Position numbers and translations under genes: made by a program. DNA of 64,000 nucleotides from Streptomyces sp. CG4 (lineage in GTDB: Bacteria; Actinomycetota; Actinomycetes; Streptomycetales; Streptomycetaceae), in assembly GCF_041080655.1 (NCBI RefSeq), contig NZ_CP163525.1, positions 434,001-498,000 on the forward strand, written 5' to 3'. Of the stretch, positions 27,656-36,285 are shown one piece after another; positions within the stretch are counted from its first letter, which is position 1, and each line of letters begins with the position of its first letter. Under the pieces are notes generated by a model. The model did not search any database. It was not told the origin of the DNA and saw only the letters and a program-made list of their open reading frames with translations.

Positions 27656-27781
27656 GTGCACGACTATGTGGAGCACAGCCTGCACGGCATCGACGGCGAT
27701 CTGTTCGTCTACCACTACTACTACGACGCCAACGACAACGGCGCCCCGAAGCTGGGCCTCAACCTGCTGAGCTCGGGATGG
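27656..27781 (+). pseudogene. Tail fragment resembling a GH43 arabinanase-type glycosidase
   Basis: The frame opening at 27656 reads DGDLFVYHYYYDANDNG then APKLGLNLLSSGW, the pattern found near the C-terminus of GH43 arabinanases and xylosidases (LVYH-YDA-NG-PKLGIN-LGW). The frame then changes composition and is not continued. No catalytic residues remain. The whole gap 27546-28467 is made of such decayed pieces. Confidence 0.45.
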
Positions 27782-28200
27782 CGAAGGCCGCCGTTGCTCT
27801 GGCCGGCGGGGCGGCCTCATCGCTCGATTGCAAGGCGAGGCTTCCTCAGCCGACGCTGCCGGGTGCCGCTCAGTCGACGTCGGAGCCCGGGCGGCAATGT
27901 GACCTGCCGACGTCGGTGCTGCCGCCGAACGCGTACGTGGAGCAGGAGACTCGTGCGACCGGACGGTCCGTCAGCGTCTGTACCCTGCACGGCAGTGGAG
28001 GCGACCTCGACGTCATCACCATCTCCGACGACCCCGGACTGGCCGAGACCTTCACGGGGCTTACCCGCACGCTCCGATCCGGGCGGTTGCTCACACCGCA
28101 GTGCGACGGGTACGCCGGGAACCAGGAGGCGGAAGTACACCTCCTGTGCCGACGGGGCTGTCGGCCCTCGCCCCTGCCGGCACGACGGTCGCCGGCATAG
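27778..28200 (+). CDS. Possible small protein or remnant, function unknown
   Basis: Starting at ATG 27778 the frame stays open for 140 residues (MAKAAVALAGG..., SVSVCTLHGSGGDLDVITIS, DDPGLAETFTGLTRTLRSG, LTPQCDGYAGNQEAEVHLLC). Third-position GC is strong over the second half, so this was coding at least once. The N-terminal 15 residues could be a weak hydrophobic leader, and several cysteines hint at an exported protein. No ribosome binding site is evident, and it overlaps the GH43-like fragment. It may be a degraded gene. Confidence 0.3.
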   Translation: MAKAAVALAGGAASSLDCKARLPQPTLPGAAQSTSEPGRQCDLPTSVLPPNAYVEQETRATGRSVSVCTLHGSGGDLDVITISDDPGLAETFTGLTRTLRSGRLLTPQCDGYAGNQEAEVHLLCRRGCRPSPLPARRSPA

Positions 28201-28309
28201 CCCGCAGCCGCTCGTGCTGCTCACCACCGGATCTTTCGTGACCGTGTTCGCGCCGGGCCCAGCCGCCGCTCCACGACTCCTGCCCGATCCTGCCCCGAGG
28301 ACGGCCCCG

Positions 28310-28460
28310 AGGCCTGCCCCACCGCTGCGCGCTCCTCGCCCTCCTCGCGATCGCCGCCCTCCTCGTCATGACGGACCAGTTCCTGCTCTGGCCGCTCGTC
28401 ATCACGGCGACCGCGCCGGGCTGTGCACGACGGCGCCGAGCTGCCGAACCCGTTGTCTGA
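28310..28460 (+). pseudogene. Transmembrane C-terminal fragment
   Basis: A frame ending at TGA 28458-28460 encodes CALLALLAIAALLVMTDQF, then LLWPLVITATAPGCARRRR. This is one or two membrane helices with a positively charged cytoplasmic tail, with high third-position GC. No start is supported upstream, so it looks like the end of a lost membrane protein. The family was not identified. Confidence 0.35.
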
Positions 28461-28467
28461 CGCCAGG

Positions 28468-29682
28468 TCAGCTCGTGAAGACTAGCGTCACGTTGTGGCC
28501 GCCGAAGCCGAAGGAGTTGGCCAGTGCCGCCGGCCACCGCCCCGTCCGGTTCGTGCCCTGTACGACGTCCAGCTCGATCCGCGGGTCGATCTTCTCGAGG
28601 TTGCGGGTCGCCGGCACGACGCCCTCCTTGAGCGCCAGCACCGCGGCCAGCGCCCCGACGGCTCCGGACGCGCCCAGCATGTGGCCGGTCATGGACTTCG
28701 TCGCCGTCACCACGGGGTGCGCGCCGACGGCCCGGCGGACGGCCTCCGCCTCCGCCAGGTCACCGGACTCGGTGGAGGTGGCGTGGGCATGGACGAGTCC
28801 GATGTCCTTCGGGCTCAACCCGGCGTCCCTCAGGGCCTGTTGGATGGCGAAGACCTGGCCGTCCGCGTCGGAGGCGGTGATGTGACGAGCGCTGGAGGTC
28901 ACAGCGCTGCCTGCGAGGGTTCCGTGTACCCGTGCGCCACGGGCCCGGGCGAATCCGGGACGTTCGAGGACCAGCATCCCGGCGCCCTCCCCCATGACGA
29001 ATCCGGAGCGTTCGGCGTCGAACGGCCGGGACACCGACGCCGGGTCCTCGGACCTCGTCGACAGTGCCTTCATCTGGGCGAAGGCGGCGATGGTGAAGGG
29101 GTGCAGACAGGCTTCCACACCGCCGGCCACGACCACGTCCACACGGCCGCTGCGGATCAGGTCCTGGCCCAGGGCAAGGGCCTCGGCACCGGAGGCGCAC
29201 GCGCTGATCGGCGTACGGGCCCCGCCCTGCGCGCCCAGGTCCATGCTGACGCAGGCCGCCGGCCCGTTGGGCATGAGCATCGGGACGGCGAACGGCGACA
29301 ACCGACGTACGCCGCTCTGTTCGAAGATGTCGTCCTGCCCCAGCGTGGTGAGGACGCCTCCGGTGCCGGTGCCGATGACGACGGCCAACCGCTCCGGCTC
29401 CACCTGCGGCAACCCGGCGTCCTGCCAGGCCTCGCGCGCGCTGAGCACGGCGAGTTGCTCGCCCCGGTCCAGCTTTCGCGCCTCGACCCTCGGGAGCGAC
29501 GCCGCAGGATCGACCGGAAGCCTGGCCGCGACATGCACCGGCAGACCGGCGGCCCACTCCTCGTCGAGGAGGGAGACACCGGATGTCCCGGACAGCAGTC
29601 CCGCCCAGGTCGAGGAGGCATCGGCCCCCACCGGCGTCATCGCGCCGACACCCGTGACCAGCACCTCACCGCGGTCGTTCAT
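28468..29682 (-). CDS. Stand-alone beta-ketoacyl-ACP synthase (FabF-like KASII)
   Basis: 404 residues of the thiolase fold. The nucleophile motif is ISACASGAEAL (Cys), followed by VHAHATST (His) and the C-terminal NSFGFGGHN (His). The gatekeeper loop and KSMTGHMLGASGAVG match FabF rather than FabH. It would condense acyl chains with malonyl-ACP. ATG 29682 (MNDRGEV) is preferred over ATG 29694. No acyl carrier protein, chain-length factor or acyltransferase lies next to it, so it may serve fatty acid synthesis or a distant cluster. It is the only gene on its strand between htpG and the remnant zone. Confidence 0.93.
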   Translation of the reverse strand: MNDRGEVLVTGVGAMTPVGADASSTWAGLLSGTSGVSLLDEEWAAGLPVHVAARLPVDPAASLPRVEARKLDRGEQLAVLSAREAWQDAGLPQVEPERLAVVIGTGTGGVLTTLGQDDIFEQSGVRRLSPFAVPMLMPNGPAACVSMDLGAQGGARTPISACASGAEALALGQDLIRSGRVDVVVAGGVEACLHPFTIAAFAQMKALSTRSEDPASVSRPFDAERSGFVMGEGAGMLVLERPGFARARGARVHGTLAGSAVTSSARHITASDADGQVFAIQQALRDAGLSPKDIGLVHAHATSTESGDLAEAEAVRRAVGAHPVVTATKSMTGHMLGASGAVGALAAVLALKEGVVPATRNLEKIDPRIELDVVQGTNRTGRWPAALANSFGFGGHNVTLVFTS

Positions 29683-29835
29683 CTCAACCCCCATGAGTTA
29701 TGGGACCTCCACAAGATCTTCGTTGCTTTCATCGAGATCATTTCAAAAGGCCGGGAGGCTGTCAGGGCAGGCCAGGGAAGAATTTCGCCGCACCGGTTTG
29801 TTGTGTCTTCACAAGACGGAGGCTGGTGCACACGC

Positions 29836-29877
29836 ACATCGGCGGCCTGTCCCGGGGTCGGGACAGGCCGCCGATGT
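29836..29877 (-). terminator. Terminator hairpin of htpG
   Basis: A perfect 18-bp stem (29836-29853 pairs with 29860-29877) with loop GGGGTC starts 15 bases past the htpG stop. There is no T-tract. The stem is palindromic, so it could also shield the ketosynthase promoter. Confidence 0.88.
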
Positions 29878-29891
29878 CTGGCGGGGCCGGG

Positions 29892-31811
29892 CTACAGCGC
29901 GCGTTCCAGGCGGTCCGCCATGAGCTTGACGAAGCGGGACGGGTCCTTTGGCTGGCCACCCTCGGCGAGCACCGCCAGGCCGTGCAGGAGTTCGGCGGTC
30001 TCGGTCAGCTGCGAACGGTCCTCACGCTCCTTGTAGGCCTGGTTGAGGCCCTTCACCAGCTGATGGCCGGGGTTGAGCTCCAGGATCCGCTTGGCCCGGG
30101 GCACCTCCTGGCCCATGGCCCGGTACATGTTCTCCAACGCCGGGGTCAGTTCGCCCGCGTCGGAGACGACACAGGCCGGGGAGACGGTGAGGCGGGAGGA
30201 CAGACGTACCTCCTTGATGTCCTCGGCCAGTTGCTCGGTCATCCAGCCGAGCAGGCCGGCGTACTCCTCGGTCTGCTTCTCCCGCTCACCGTCGGCGGTG
30301 TCGTCGCCCTTGTCGTCGAGGTCGATCTGCCCCTTGGCGACGGAGCGCAGTTTCTTGCCCTCGTACTCGCCGACGGCGTCGGCCCACACCTCGTCGACGG
30401 CGTCGGTGAGCAGCAGCACCTCGATGCCCCGGTCCCGGAAGGCCTCCATGTGCGGGGAGTTCTCGATGCTCTGCCGGGACTCGCCGGTCAGGTAGTAGAT
30501 GTCGTCCTGGCCGTCCTTCATCCGCTCCACATACTGCTTGAGCGTGGTCGGCTCGGTGTCGTGGTGCGTGCTCGCGAACGAGGCGAGGGCGAGGATGGCG
30601 TCACGGTTCTCCGCGTCGGTGACCAGCCCCTCCTTCAGAACGGTGCCGAACTCGCCCCAGAACGTGGCGTAGCGGTCGTGGTCCTTGGTCATCATGTCCT
30701 TGACCGTGGACAGGACCTTCTTCGTCAGCCGTCGCCGCATCATCTCGATGTGGCGGTCCTGCTGGAGGATCTCGCGGGAGACGTTGAGCGAGAGGTCGGC
30801 CGCGTCGACGACGCCCTTGACGAAGCGGAGGTACGGCGGGAGCAGCGCCTCGCAGTCGTCCATGATGAACACGCGCCTGACGTACAGCTGCACACCGCGC
30901 CTGAAGTCCCGCGTGAACAGGTCGTGGGGCGCGTGCGCGGGGAGGAACAACAGCGCCTGGTACTCGAAGGTGCCCTCCGCCTGGAGCCGGATCGTCTCCA
31001 GCGGGTCGCGCCAGTCGTGGCCGATGTGCTTGTACAGCTCGTGGTACTCGTCGTCGGACACCTCGTCACGCGACCGCGCCCACAGCGCCTTCATCGAGTT
31101 GAGCGTCTCGGGCTCGGGCGCCTCGTCGCTCTCGTCGGCCGCGCCGGCCGCGCCGGAACTCTCGGGCACCATCCGGATGGGCCAGGTGATGAAGTCCGAG
31201 TACCGCTTGATGATCTCCCTGATCTTCCACGGGGAGGTGTAGTCGTGAAGCTGGTTCTCGGGGTCGGCGGGCTTGAGGTGGAGCGTGACCGACGTGCCCC
31301 GCGGCGCGTCCTCGGCCGGCTCCAGCGTGTACGTGTCCTCGCCGCGCGACGTCCAGCGGGTGCCGTGGGCCTCGCCGGCGCGCCGGGTCACCAGGGTGAC
31401 CTCGTCCGCGACCATGAACCCCGAGTAGAACCCGACACCGAACTGGCCGATGAGCCCTTCCGCCCCTGCCGCGTCCTTGGCCTCCCGCAGTTCCTCGAGG
31501 AACTTCGCGGTGCCGGAGTTGGCGATGGTGCCGATGAGCTGCCCGACCTCGTCGTGCGACATCCCGATGCCGTTGTCCCGCACGGTGAGGGTGCGGGCGG
31601 CGCTGTCGGTGTCGATCTCGATGTGCAGATCGGACACATCGGCGTCCAGTGCGTCGTCCCGCAGCTTCTCCAGACGCAGCTTGTCCAGTGCGTCGGAGGC
31701 GTTGGAGACGAGCTCCCGCAGGAAGACGTCCTTGTTCGAGTAGACCGAGTGGATCATCAGCTGCAGCAGCTGACGGGCCTCTACCTGAAACTCGAGCGTT
31801 TCAGTCGGCAT
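29892..31811 (-). CDS. htpG: Molecular chaperone HtpG (Hsp90)
   Basis: 639 residues with the GHKL ATPase N-terminus ([75 protein letters not shown]), the middle domain with the catalytic Arg loop ([16 protein letters not shown]) and the C-terminal dimerisation domain. It is a cytosolic ATP-driven chaperone. ATG 31811 (MPTETLEFQ) fits family starts; the longer frame to 31949 has no family sequence. Neither HrcA/CIRCE nor HspR/HAIR sites were seen upstream. It is monocistronic and ends at an 18-bp hairpin. Confidence 0.97.
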
Positions 31812-31946
31812 GTTCGCGCATACCTCACAGGTGTTATCGCCGGAACTGACGCCAGCCACTGTAAAACACCATGTCAGGGCGGTGGCCGAATACGACAGTG
31901 GTGGCTGGATCCAGACCCCGCGATCGCCCCGGACCCGGGGGCCGGT

Positions 31947-31971
31947 CACCGGCGTTCGGTGAACGCCGGTG
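31947..31971 (-). terminator. Hairpin downstream of the I36-like secreted protein gene
   Basis: CACCGGCGTTC (31947-31957) pairs perfectly with GAACGCCGGTG (31961-31971) around GGT. It lies 55 bases past the stop at 32026. Next to it is a 15-base tandem repeat, GTGCCGGGCGTGACG, present twice. Confidence 0.65.
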
Positions 31972-32025
31972 CCGGGCGTGACGGTGCCGGGCGTGACGCG
32001 GAGTGTCTGTCGGCTTCGTCCCGGC

Positions 32026-32400
32026 TCAGCAGCCCATGGTCCAGGTGTGGGAGCCGCCTTGGTCGTTGGCGGCGGCGTTCCAGCCGACCTCCTCGCCCGG
32101 AGCCAGACAGATGGTCACATGGCCCGTCAGTTCACGGCCGGAGTAGACCCGGACGTGATCCTTGACTCCGGGCCCGGAGATGCCATGGTTCGCCCAGGAG
32201 GAGTCGTTCCCGTACATGTCGCCCTCCCACCAGTGGTCGTCACCGCTGTGTTCGATCTTCAGTCCCGTGAAATTGGCGTCCGTCCACACACAGAAGTTGC
32301 CGCTGCCGCAGGGCACCGCGTGCGCGGACGCGGAGGTGGCGAGCACGGCCCCGGCGGACAGGGCGGTGGCGGCGAGCAGGGCGGCGAGGCGCTTGGGCAT
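32026..32400 (-). CDS. Secreted peptidase inhibitor family I36-like protein
   Basis: 124 residues. The signal peptide is MPKRLAALLAATALSAGAVL with cleavage near ASAHA-VPCG. The mature ~85 residues have four cysteines and the pattern CGSGNFCVWTDANFTG, ending in TICLAPGEEVGWN, typical of the small beta/gamma-crystallin-like I36 family (for example SMI, an inhibitor of metalloproteases). It acts outside the cell. ATG 32400 is preceded by AAAGGAA. Whether it inhibits a protease cannot be read from sequence. Confidence 0.85.
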   Translation of the reverse strand: MPKRLAALLAATALSAGAVLATSASAHAVPCGSGNFCVWTDANFTGLKIEHSGDDHWWEGDMYGNDSSWANHGISGPGVKDHVRVYSGRELTGHVTICLAPGEEVGWNAAANDQGGSHTWTMGC

Positions 32401-32492
32401 GCCGGTGGGTTCCTTTCGGCGTGGGTGACAGCGGGTGGGTGTCAATGCGTGGGTGTCACCGTGCGGGGGTCACCGTGTGCGGTGCGTCGAGG

Positions 32493-33005
32493 TCAGCGGT
32501 GATGGGTCAGCAGGAGGGTCGCTTCATCGACGGCGTGTGTCCGCAACCGCTGCCACTCGGTGATCTCGGCACGGTGCCGGGCGCGGACTTCCGCGAGGGA
32601 CTGATGGGTCGCGGTGGCTTCCGGCCCCAGGTTGTTCACGACCACCGAGGTCCGGAACCAGCGGACCTGGTCGCCGTACAGCCGCCGTTGGGCCGCGGCG
32701 AGACAGCCGTCGGTGTGGGCGCGCACGACATGGCCCGTGGGCAGACGGAGAGACAGTTGCGCGGGGCCGGTCCCGAACAGCGCGGCGGTGACCCGCTGTT
32801 GCTCGGTGGTGGAGGGTGTGGGTCCGCCGGGACGGGGCGGCGCGAGGCCTCGCCGCGTGAGGCAGTCCCCGGTGAGTCGCCGGGTGGCGGCCTTGACCAC
32901 GTCGTCGGGGGAAGGGCGGGGTGATGTGTCCGCCCTCGTCGTACAGGCGGTCAGCGAGAGGCCGAGCACCACGAACGCGGCACCGGCCGTCGTGAGCGGT
33001 CGCAT
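32493..33005 (-). CDS. Putative lipoprotein of unknown function
   Basis: 170 residues beginning MRPLTTAGAAFVVLGLSLTAC, a lipoprotein signal with lipobox SLTAC. The mature domain contains two further cysteines (GDCLTRRG and DGCLAAAQ) and a helical, His/Arg-rich C-terminus. No family was recognised. It starts seven bases after the stop of the gene at 33013-33426, so the two form an operon. Confidence 0.72.
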   Translation of the reverse strand: MRPLTTAGAAFVVLGLSLTACTTRADTSPRPSPDDVVKAATRRLTGDCLTRRGLAPPRPGGPTPSTTEQQRVTAALFGTGPAQLSLRLPTGHVVRAHTDGCLAAAQRRLYGDQVRWFRTSVVVNNLGPEATATHQSLAEVRARHRAEITEWQRLRTHAVDEATLLLTHHR

Positions 33006-33012
33006 GCGTGAT

Positions 33013-33426
33013 TCAGCCCGGCCGGCATCCCATCGTGGTGTCACTGACCCCGTCGAACTTCTCGGCCCACTCCCAGGAGTTGGCGTAGTCATCGGGGTGG
33101 ATCTCGCGGTACAGGCAGCCGTCGGGCTGGTAGCTGATCGCGTAGACGGCGACGGGGGCATGCGAGTCGAAGGAGTACGCGTGCCGCTTCACACGCGGGT
33201 CGGCCTCCGTGTATCCGGGCGGCGCGTAGTCCCAGGCGCCGCCCGCACCCATCTGGTGCTGTTCGGGCCAGAAGTACGTATGCCCCGGGGGCACAGCGGC
33301 GGCCGTATATGCGGAAGGTGAGGACGGTGCGGCGGCCGGGACGAGGGCAGTGGCCAGCGCGGACATGATCAGCAGGGAACGCATGGGCAGGGCATGCCCG
33401 AGCGGTGGTGACCCCATGCGGCTCAC
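33013..33426 (-). CDS. Small secreted protein of unknown function
   Basis: 137 residues. The N-terminus (to ~45) has a positively charged region and a hydrophobic core, MRSLLIMSALATALVPAAAP. The mature part contains GHTYFWPEQHQMG, YEISYQPDGCLYREIHPDDY-like text and ends DTTMGCRPG. Two cysteines could pair. GTG 33426 has AGAGG ten bases upstream; an internal ATG at 33384 would also give a signal peptide. The ending TMGC recalls that of the I36-like protein next door, perhaps distant kinship. Function is unknown. Confidence 0.65.
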   Translation of the reverse strand: MSRMGSPPLGHALPMRSLLIMSALATALVPAAAPSSPSAYTAAAVPPGHTYFWPEQHQMGAGGAWDYAPPGYTEADPRVKRHAYSFDSHAPVAVYAISYQPDGCLYREIHPDDYANSWEWAEKFDGVSDTTMGCRPG

Positions 33427-33689
33427 GGATCCGGTTCACCTCTTCCGGCGATCATGGAGTGTGACCTCCCGGAGAATGCGCCTGCGCACGCGGCCACGGA
33501 GTTCACCGATTTACCCCAACCCCCTTAATTCCGCCGAGAGTTCGCGTGCCACCCCTCGCGACTGCCATCGAGGAGCGCAACACGCCGGCATGGAGGACCC
33601 GCGCCGACAGCACTGAAGCCGACGAGCGCGCGGACCCCACAGCAGGCTCCCCGAGGCGCGTTCTCTCCGCCCCGCGGCAGCCATGCGGT

Positions 33690-34121
33690 TTACGCCGCGC
33701 CGAGCTGCCGCATCTGCGAGAGGACGTCGACGACGCCCCAGATCTCGGCGATCCTGCCGTCCTCGAAACGGAAGATGAAGATCTCGCCGTAGGTGACGGA
33801 CCTGCCGGTCGGCGCCACGCCCCGGAAATCGCCCCGATGGGTCCCGGTCACCGTGTTCCTGGCCACGACCTTGTCCCCCTCGGCGATCATGTCCTCAATC
33901 GCGACGTGAATATCCGGAAACCCGTCCAGGAGCACCGTCCAGACCTGCTTGAGCGCCTGAACTCCCGTCATTCCCCTCGGTACCGGCGCGTGGAACTGGA
34001 GGTCCGGAGCGACGAGTTCGTCGATCGCCTTCGCGATGACCTCCGGATCGCCGCTGCTCATGGCACCGTGAAAACGACTGAATATCGCTTTGTTGCGTGT
34101 TGCCGTCTCGTCCATTGACAT
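33690..34121 (-). CDS. SnoaL-like ester cyclase family protein
   Basis: 143 residues of the NTF2/SnoaL fold: IFSRFHGAMSSGDPEVIAKAIDELVAP, FHAPVPRGMTGVQALKQVW, PDIHVAIEDMIAEGDKVVARNTVTGTH, and GRSVTYGEIFIFRFEDGRIAEIWGVVD. In cyclases, His/Asp residues in the pocket catalyse aldol closure, but many relatives are binding proteins of unknown role. ATG 34121 follows GAGGAGAAG. It faces the chitinase gene across a promoter region. No aromatic polyketide genes are adjacent. Confidence 0.88.
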   Translation of the reverse strand: MSMDETATRNKAIFSRFHGAMSSGDPEVIAKAIDELVAPDLQFHAPVPRGMTGVQALKQVWTVLLDGFPDIHVAIEDMIAEGDKVVARNTVTGTHRGDFRGVAPTGRSVTYGEIFIFRFEDGRIAEIWGVVDVLSQMRQLGAA

Positions 34122-34283
34122 GACACTTCTCCTCGGGCCGGTACGGACTTGCGGAACGGTCGGCCACAGCGGACTCTTATGCCGCGGCGGGCCGGCTACA
34201 CCCCTACGACGAGACGGCTCACCGCGCTGTGACACGAACCGCGCAGCTCTCCAACCGTTTTCCCCGAGGCCTTACTTCACCTC

Positions 34284-34312
34284 TTGACGCAAGTGGTCCA
34301 TACCTTTAAGTT
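34284..34312 (+). promoter_or_regulatory. Chitinase promoter with embedded DasR-like (dre) site
   Basis: TTGACG (34284-34289) and TAAGTT (34307-34312) are 17 bases apart. The spacer holds AGTGGTCCATACCTTT (34292-34307), close to the dre consensus AGTGGTCTAGACCACT bound by the N-acetylglucosamine sensor DasR in front of streptomycete chitinase genes. DasR binding here would block polymerase. The rest of the 311-base gap 34122-34432 has no gene. Confidence 0.75.
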
Positions 34313-34360
34313 CCCGGGTGGGCGGCGCCCCCTGCACCCGCTGCGCCCCCTCGTCATGCG

Positions 34361-34384
34361 CGTTCACCGTTTGCAAGGTGAACG
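34361..34384 (+). promoter_or_regulatory. Leader hairpin in the chitinase 5' untranslated region
   Basis: CGTTCACC (34361-34368) pairs with GGTGAACG (34377-34384) around an 8-base loop, 48 bases upstream of the chitinase start. It may stabilise the mRNA or modulate translation, which is inference. Confidence 0.4.
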
Positions 34385-34432
34385 CGAACCCGTTGCTTCC
34401 CCTCACCCCCACGCGAAAGGCCACCCCCACTC

Positions 34433-35197
34433 ATGGCCAAGTCCCGCTCCACTGCTGTCTTCACCGCCGCGATCGGCCTGTCCGTCTGCCTGCTCGCCGG
34501 TTACCCCGCCCACGCCGCCACGGGCGGCGCCATCGTGAGGCAGTCCGCGCCCGCGCATGCCGGCCAGGCGATTCAGGCCGATTTCGTGGTGAGCGAGGGG
34601 CAGTTCGACCAGATGTTCCCGAACCGGAACTCCTTCTACACCTACAGCGGTCTCACCGCCGCCCTGAGCGCCTACCCCGGTTTCGCGAACACCGGCAGCG
34701 ACACGGTCAGGAAACAGGAAGCCGCCGCCTTCCTCGCCAACGTCAGCCACGAAACCGGCGGCCTCGTCTACGTCGTCGAGCAGAACACCGCCAACTACCC
34801 CACCTACTGCGACTGGAGCCGGCCCTACGGCTGCCCGGCAGGACAAGCCGCATACTACGGACGCGGCCCCCTCCAGCTGTCCTGGAACTTCAACTACAAA
34901 GCCGCCGGCGACGCCCTCGGCATCGACCTCCTCGACAACCCCTGGCAGGTCGAGAACGACCCCGCCATCGCCTGGAAGACCGGCCTCTGGTACTGGAACA
35001 CCCAGTCCGGACCCGGCACCATGACCCCCCACGACGCCATGGTCAACAGCGCCGGCTTCGGCCAGACCATCCGCTCCATCAACGGCTCCCTCGAATGCGA
35101 CGGCAAAAACCCGGCCCAGGTCCAAAGCCGCGTCGACGCCTACCAGCGCTTCACCCAGATCCTCGGCGTCGCACCGGGCGACAACCTCTCCTGCTGA
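34433..35197 (+). CDS. Secreted family GH19 chitinase
   Basis: 254 residues. The signal peptide ends near AHA-ATGG (residues 27-30). The GH19 domain carries the catalytic acid in NVSHETGG (Glu107), YYGRGPLQLSWNFNY and ENDPAIAWKTGLWYWN. No carbohydrate-binding module is present; many streptomycete GH19 enzymes have one. It cleaves chitin with inversion and is often antifungal. ATG 34433 is preceded by GAAAGG. The NPP1-like gene follows after 26 bases, so the two are probably co-transcribed from the dre-containing promoter. Confidence 0.95.
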   Translation: MAKSRSTAVFTAAIGLSVCLLAGYPAHAATGGAIVRQSAPAHAGQAIQADFVVSEGQFDQMFPNRNSFYTYSGLTAALSAYPGFANTGSDTVRKQEAAAFLANVSHETGGLVYVVEQNTANYPTYCDWSRPYGCPAGQAAYYGRGPLQLSWNFNYKAAGDALGIDLLDNPWQVENDPAIAWKTGLWYWNTQSGPGTMTPHDAMVNSAGFGQTIRSINGSLECDGKNPAQVQSRVDAYQRFTQILGVAPGDNLSC

Positions 35198-35223
35198 CGC
35201 GATCCGCTCGACGAGGAGCCGTG

Positions 35224-35991
35224 ATGCGCAACGTGAAGTCCCTGGCCAAGCTCCTCCTCGGTGCCGTCGGGGCGATGACGCTCGTGGTGGCGGTCCCGGC
35301 GAGTGCCCACGCGAACGTCCTCACCCTGCTCCCGCAGAACGCCGACGGCCTGGAACAGACCTTCTCCCCCGCCTACGACTACGACGGCGACGGCTGCTAC
35401 GCCACGGCCGCGATCGGGGCCGACGGCACCATCAACCCCGGCCTGAAACTCGGCGGCGACGTCAACGGTCACTGCCACGACTACGCCCAGCTCGCCAACG
35501 CCAACACCTACTCACGCGAGAAGTGCAACAACGGCTGGTGTGCCGTCATGTACGCCAGCTACTTCGAGAAGGACCAGGCGACGCTGGGCCCGGCCGCCAT
35601 CGGACACACCCATGACTGGGAGCACGTCGTGGTGTGGGTCAACGACAACGAGGTCAAGTACGTCTCGGTGTCCCAGCACACCGGCTACCAGGTGGCCGAC
35701 CGCTCCGCGGTCCGCTTCGACGGCACCCATCCGAAGATCGTCTATCACAAGGACGGTGTCTCCACCCATGACTTCCGCTTCGCCAACAGCAACGACGAGC
35801 CTCCCGAGAACGTGACCGGCGGCTGGTTCTACCCCCGGCTCGTGGGCTGGGACGGCTACCCTCCGGGCTTGCGGGAAAAGCTGCTGAGCGCCGACTTCGG
35901 CGCAGCCACCATCAAGATCAAGGACGGAGACTTCCCGTACGCGCTGGCGCACTCCATGCCCTCGGGCATCCCTTTCGACCCGAACGCATGA
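35224..35991 (+). CDS. Secreted NPP1/NLP family (necrosis-inducing-like) protein
   Basis: 255 residues. The signal peptide (KLLLGAVGAMTLVVAVPASAHA) ends near residue 30. The mature protein has the NLP heptapeptide-type motif GHTHDWE (127-133) at the metal-binding cytolysin site, a CYATAAIG entry and two cysteine pairs. NLPs permeabilise eudicot membranes in plant pathogens, while bacterial homologues also occur in soil species. ATG 35224 has GAGGAG five bases upstream; GTG 35221 is possible. It follows the chitinase gene closely and ends at a 12-bp hairpin. Confidence 0.92.
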   Translation: MRNVKSLAKLLLGAVGAMTLVVAVPASAHANVLTLLPQNADGLEQTFSPAYDYDGDGCYATAAIGADGTINPGLKLGGDVNGHCHDYAQLANANTYSREKCNNGWCAVMYASYFEKDQATLGPAAIGHTHDWEHVVVWVNDNEVKYVSVSQHTGYQVADRSAVRFDGTHPKIVYHKDGVSTHDFRFANSNDEPPENVTGGWFYPRLVGWDGYPPGLREKLLSADFGAATIKIKDGDFPYALAHSMPSGIPFDPNA

Positions 35992-36021
35992 CCAGGCCGA
36001 ACATGTAGCCCGCGTCGGATC

Positions 36022-36051
36022 GGTGACCTGGCCGGTCTCGGCCAGGTCACC
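36022..36051 (+). terminator. Terminator of the chitinase-NLP operon
   Basis: GGTGACCTGGCC (36022-36033) pairs perfectly with GGCCAGGTCACC (36040-36051) around GGTCTC, 31 bases after the NLP stop. Confidence 0.85.
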
Positions 36052-36062
36052 ACGGAACGGTC

Positions 36063-36263
36063 GGACTGGCGCCGCTGGGCCACGAGTTGGCGCCGCCCGG
36101 CCTGGAACCGGCTGAGGGCCAAACCGTCGTCGGACTGGCCGACATGCCTCCGAGCCGGCTGGTCGTCGCCTGGCGCGCCGGCGACACCAACCCCTTGCTC
36201 CATTCCTACGTCGAACTCGCCGCTCCCGCCGGTGAGCGCGGAAATCCCGAGGACGGCGTGTGA
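36063..36263 (+). pseudogene. C-terminal stub of a LysR-family regulator
   Basis: The frame ending at TGA 36261-36263 reads TVVGLADMPPSRLVVAWRAG then DTNPLLHSYVELA. This is the last strand and helix of LysR substrate-binding domains (L-P-RLV-AWR-G-NPL---Y--LA). The HTH and most of the effector domain are gone, while the native stop is kept. It sits between the operon terminator and the barstar gene. Confidence 0.6.
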
Positions 36264-36285
36264 CGCGGCGCGTAGCCTCTGGGGC

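Noticed and set aside
31812..31890. Possible heat-shock operator (CIRCE or HAIR) upstream of htpG
   Set aside because: Neither the TTAGCACTC/GAGTGCTAA pair nor CTTGAGT-N7-ACTCAAG is present.
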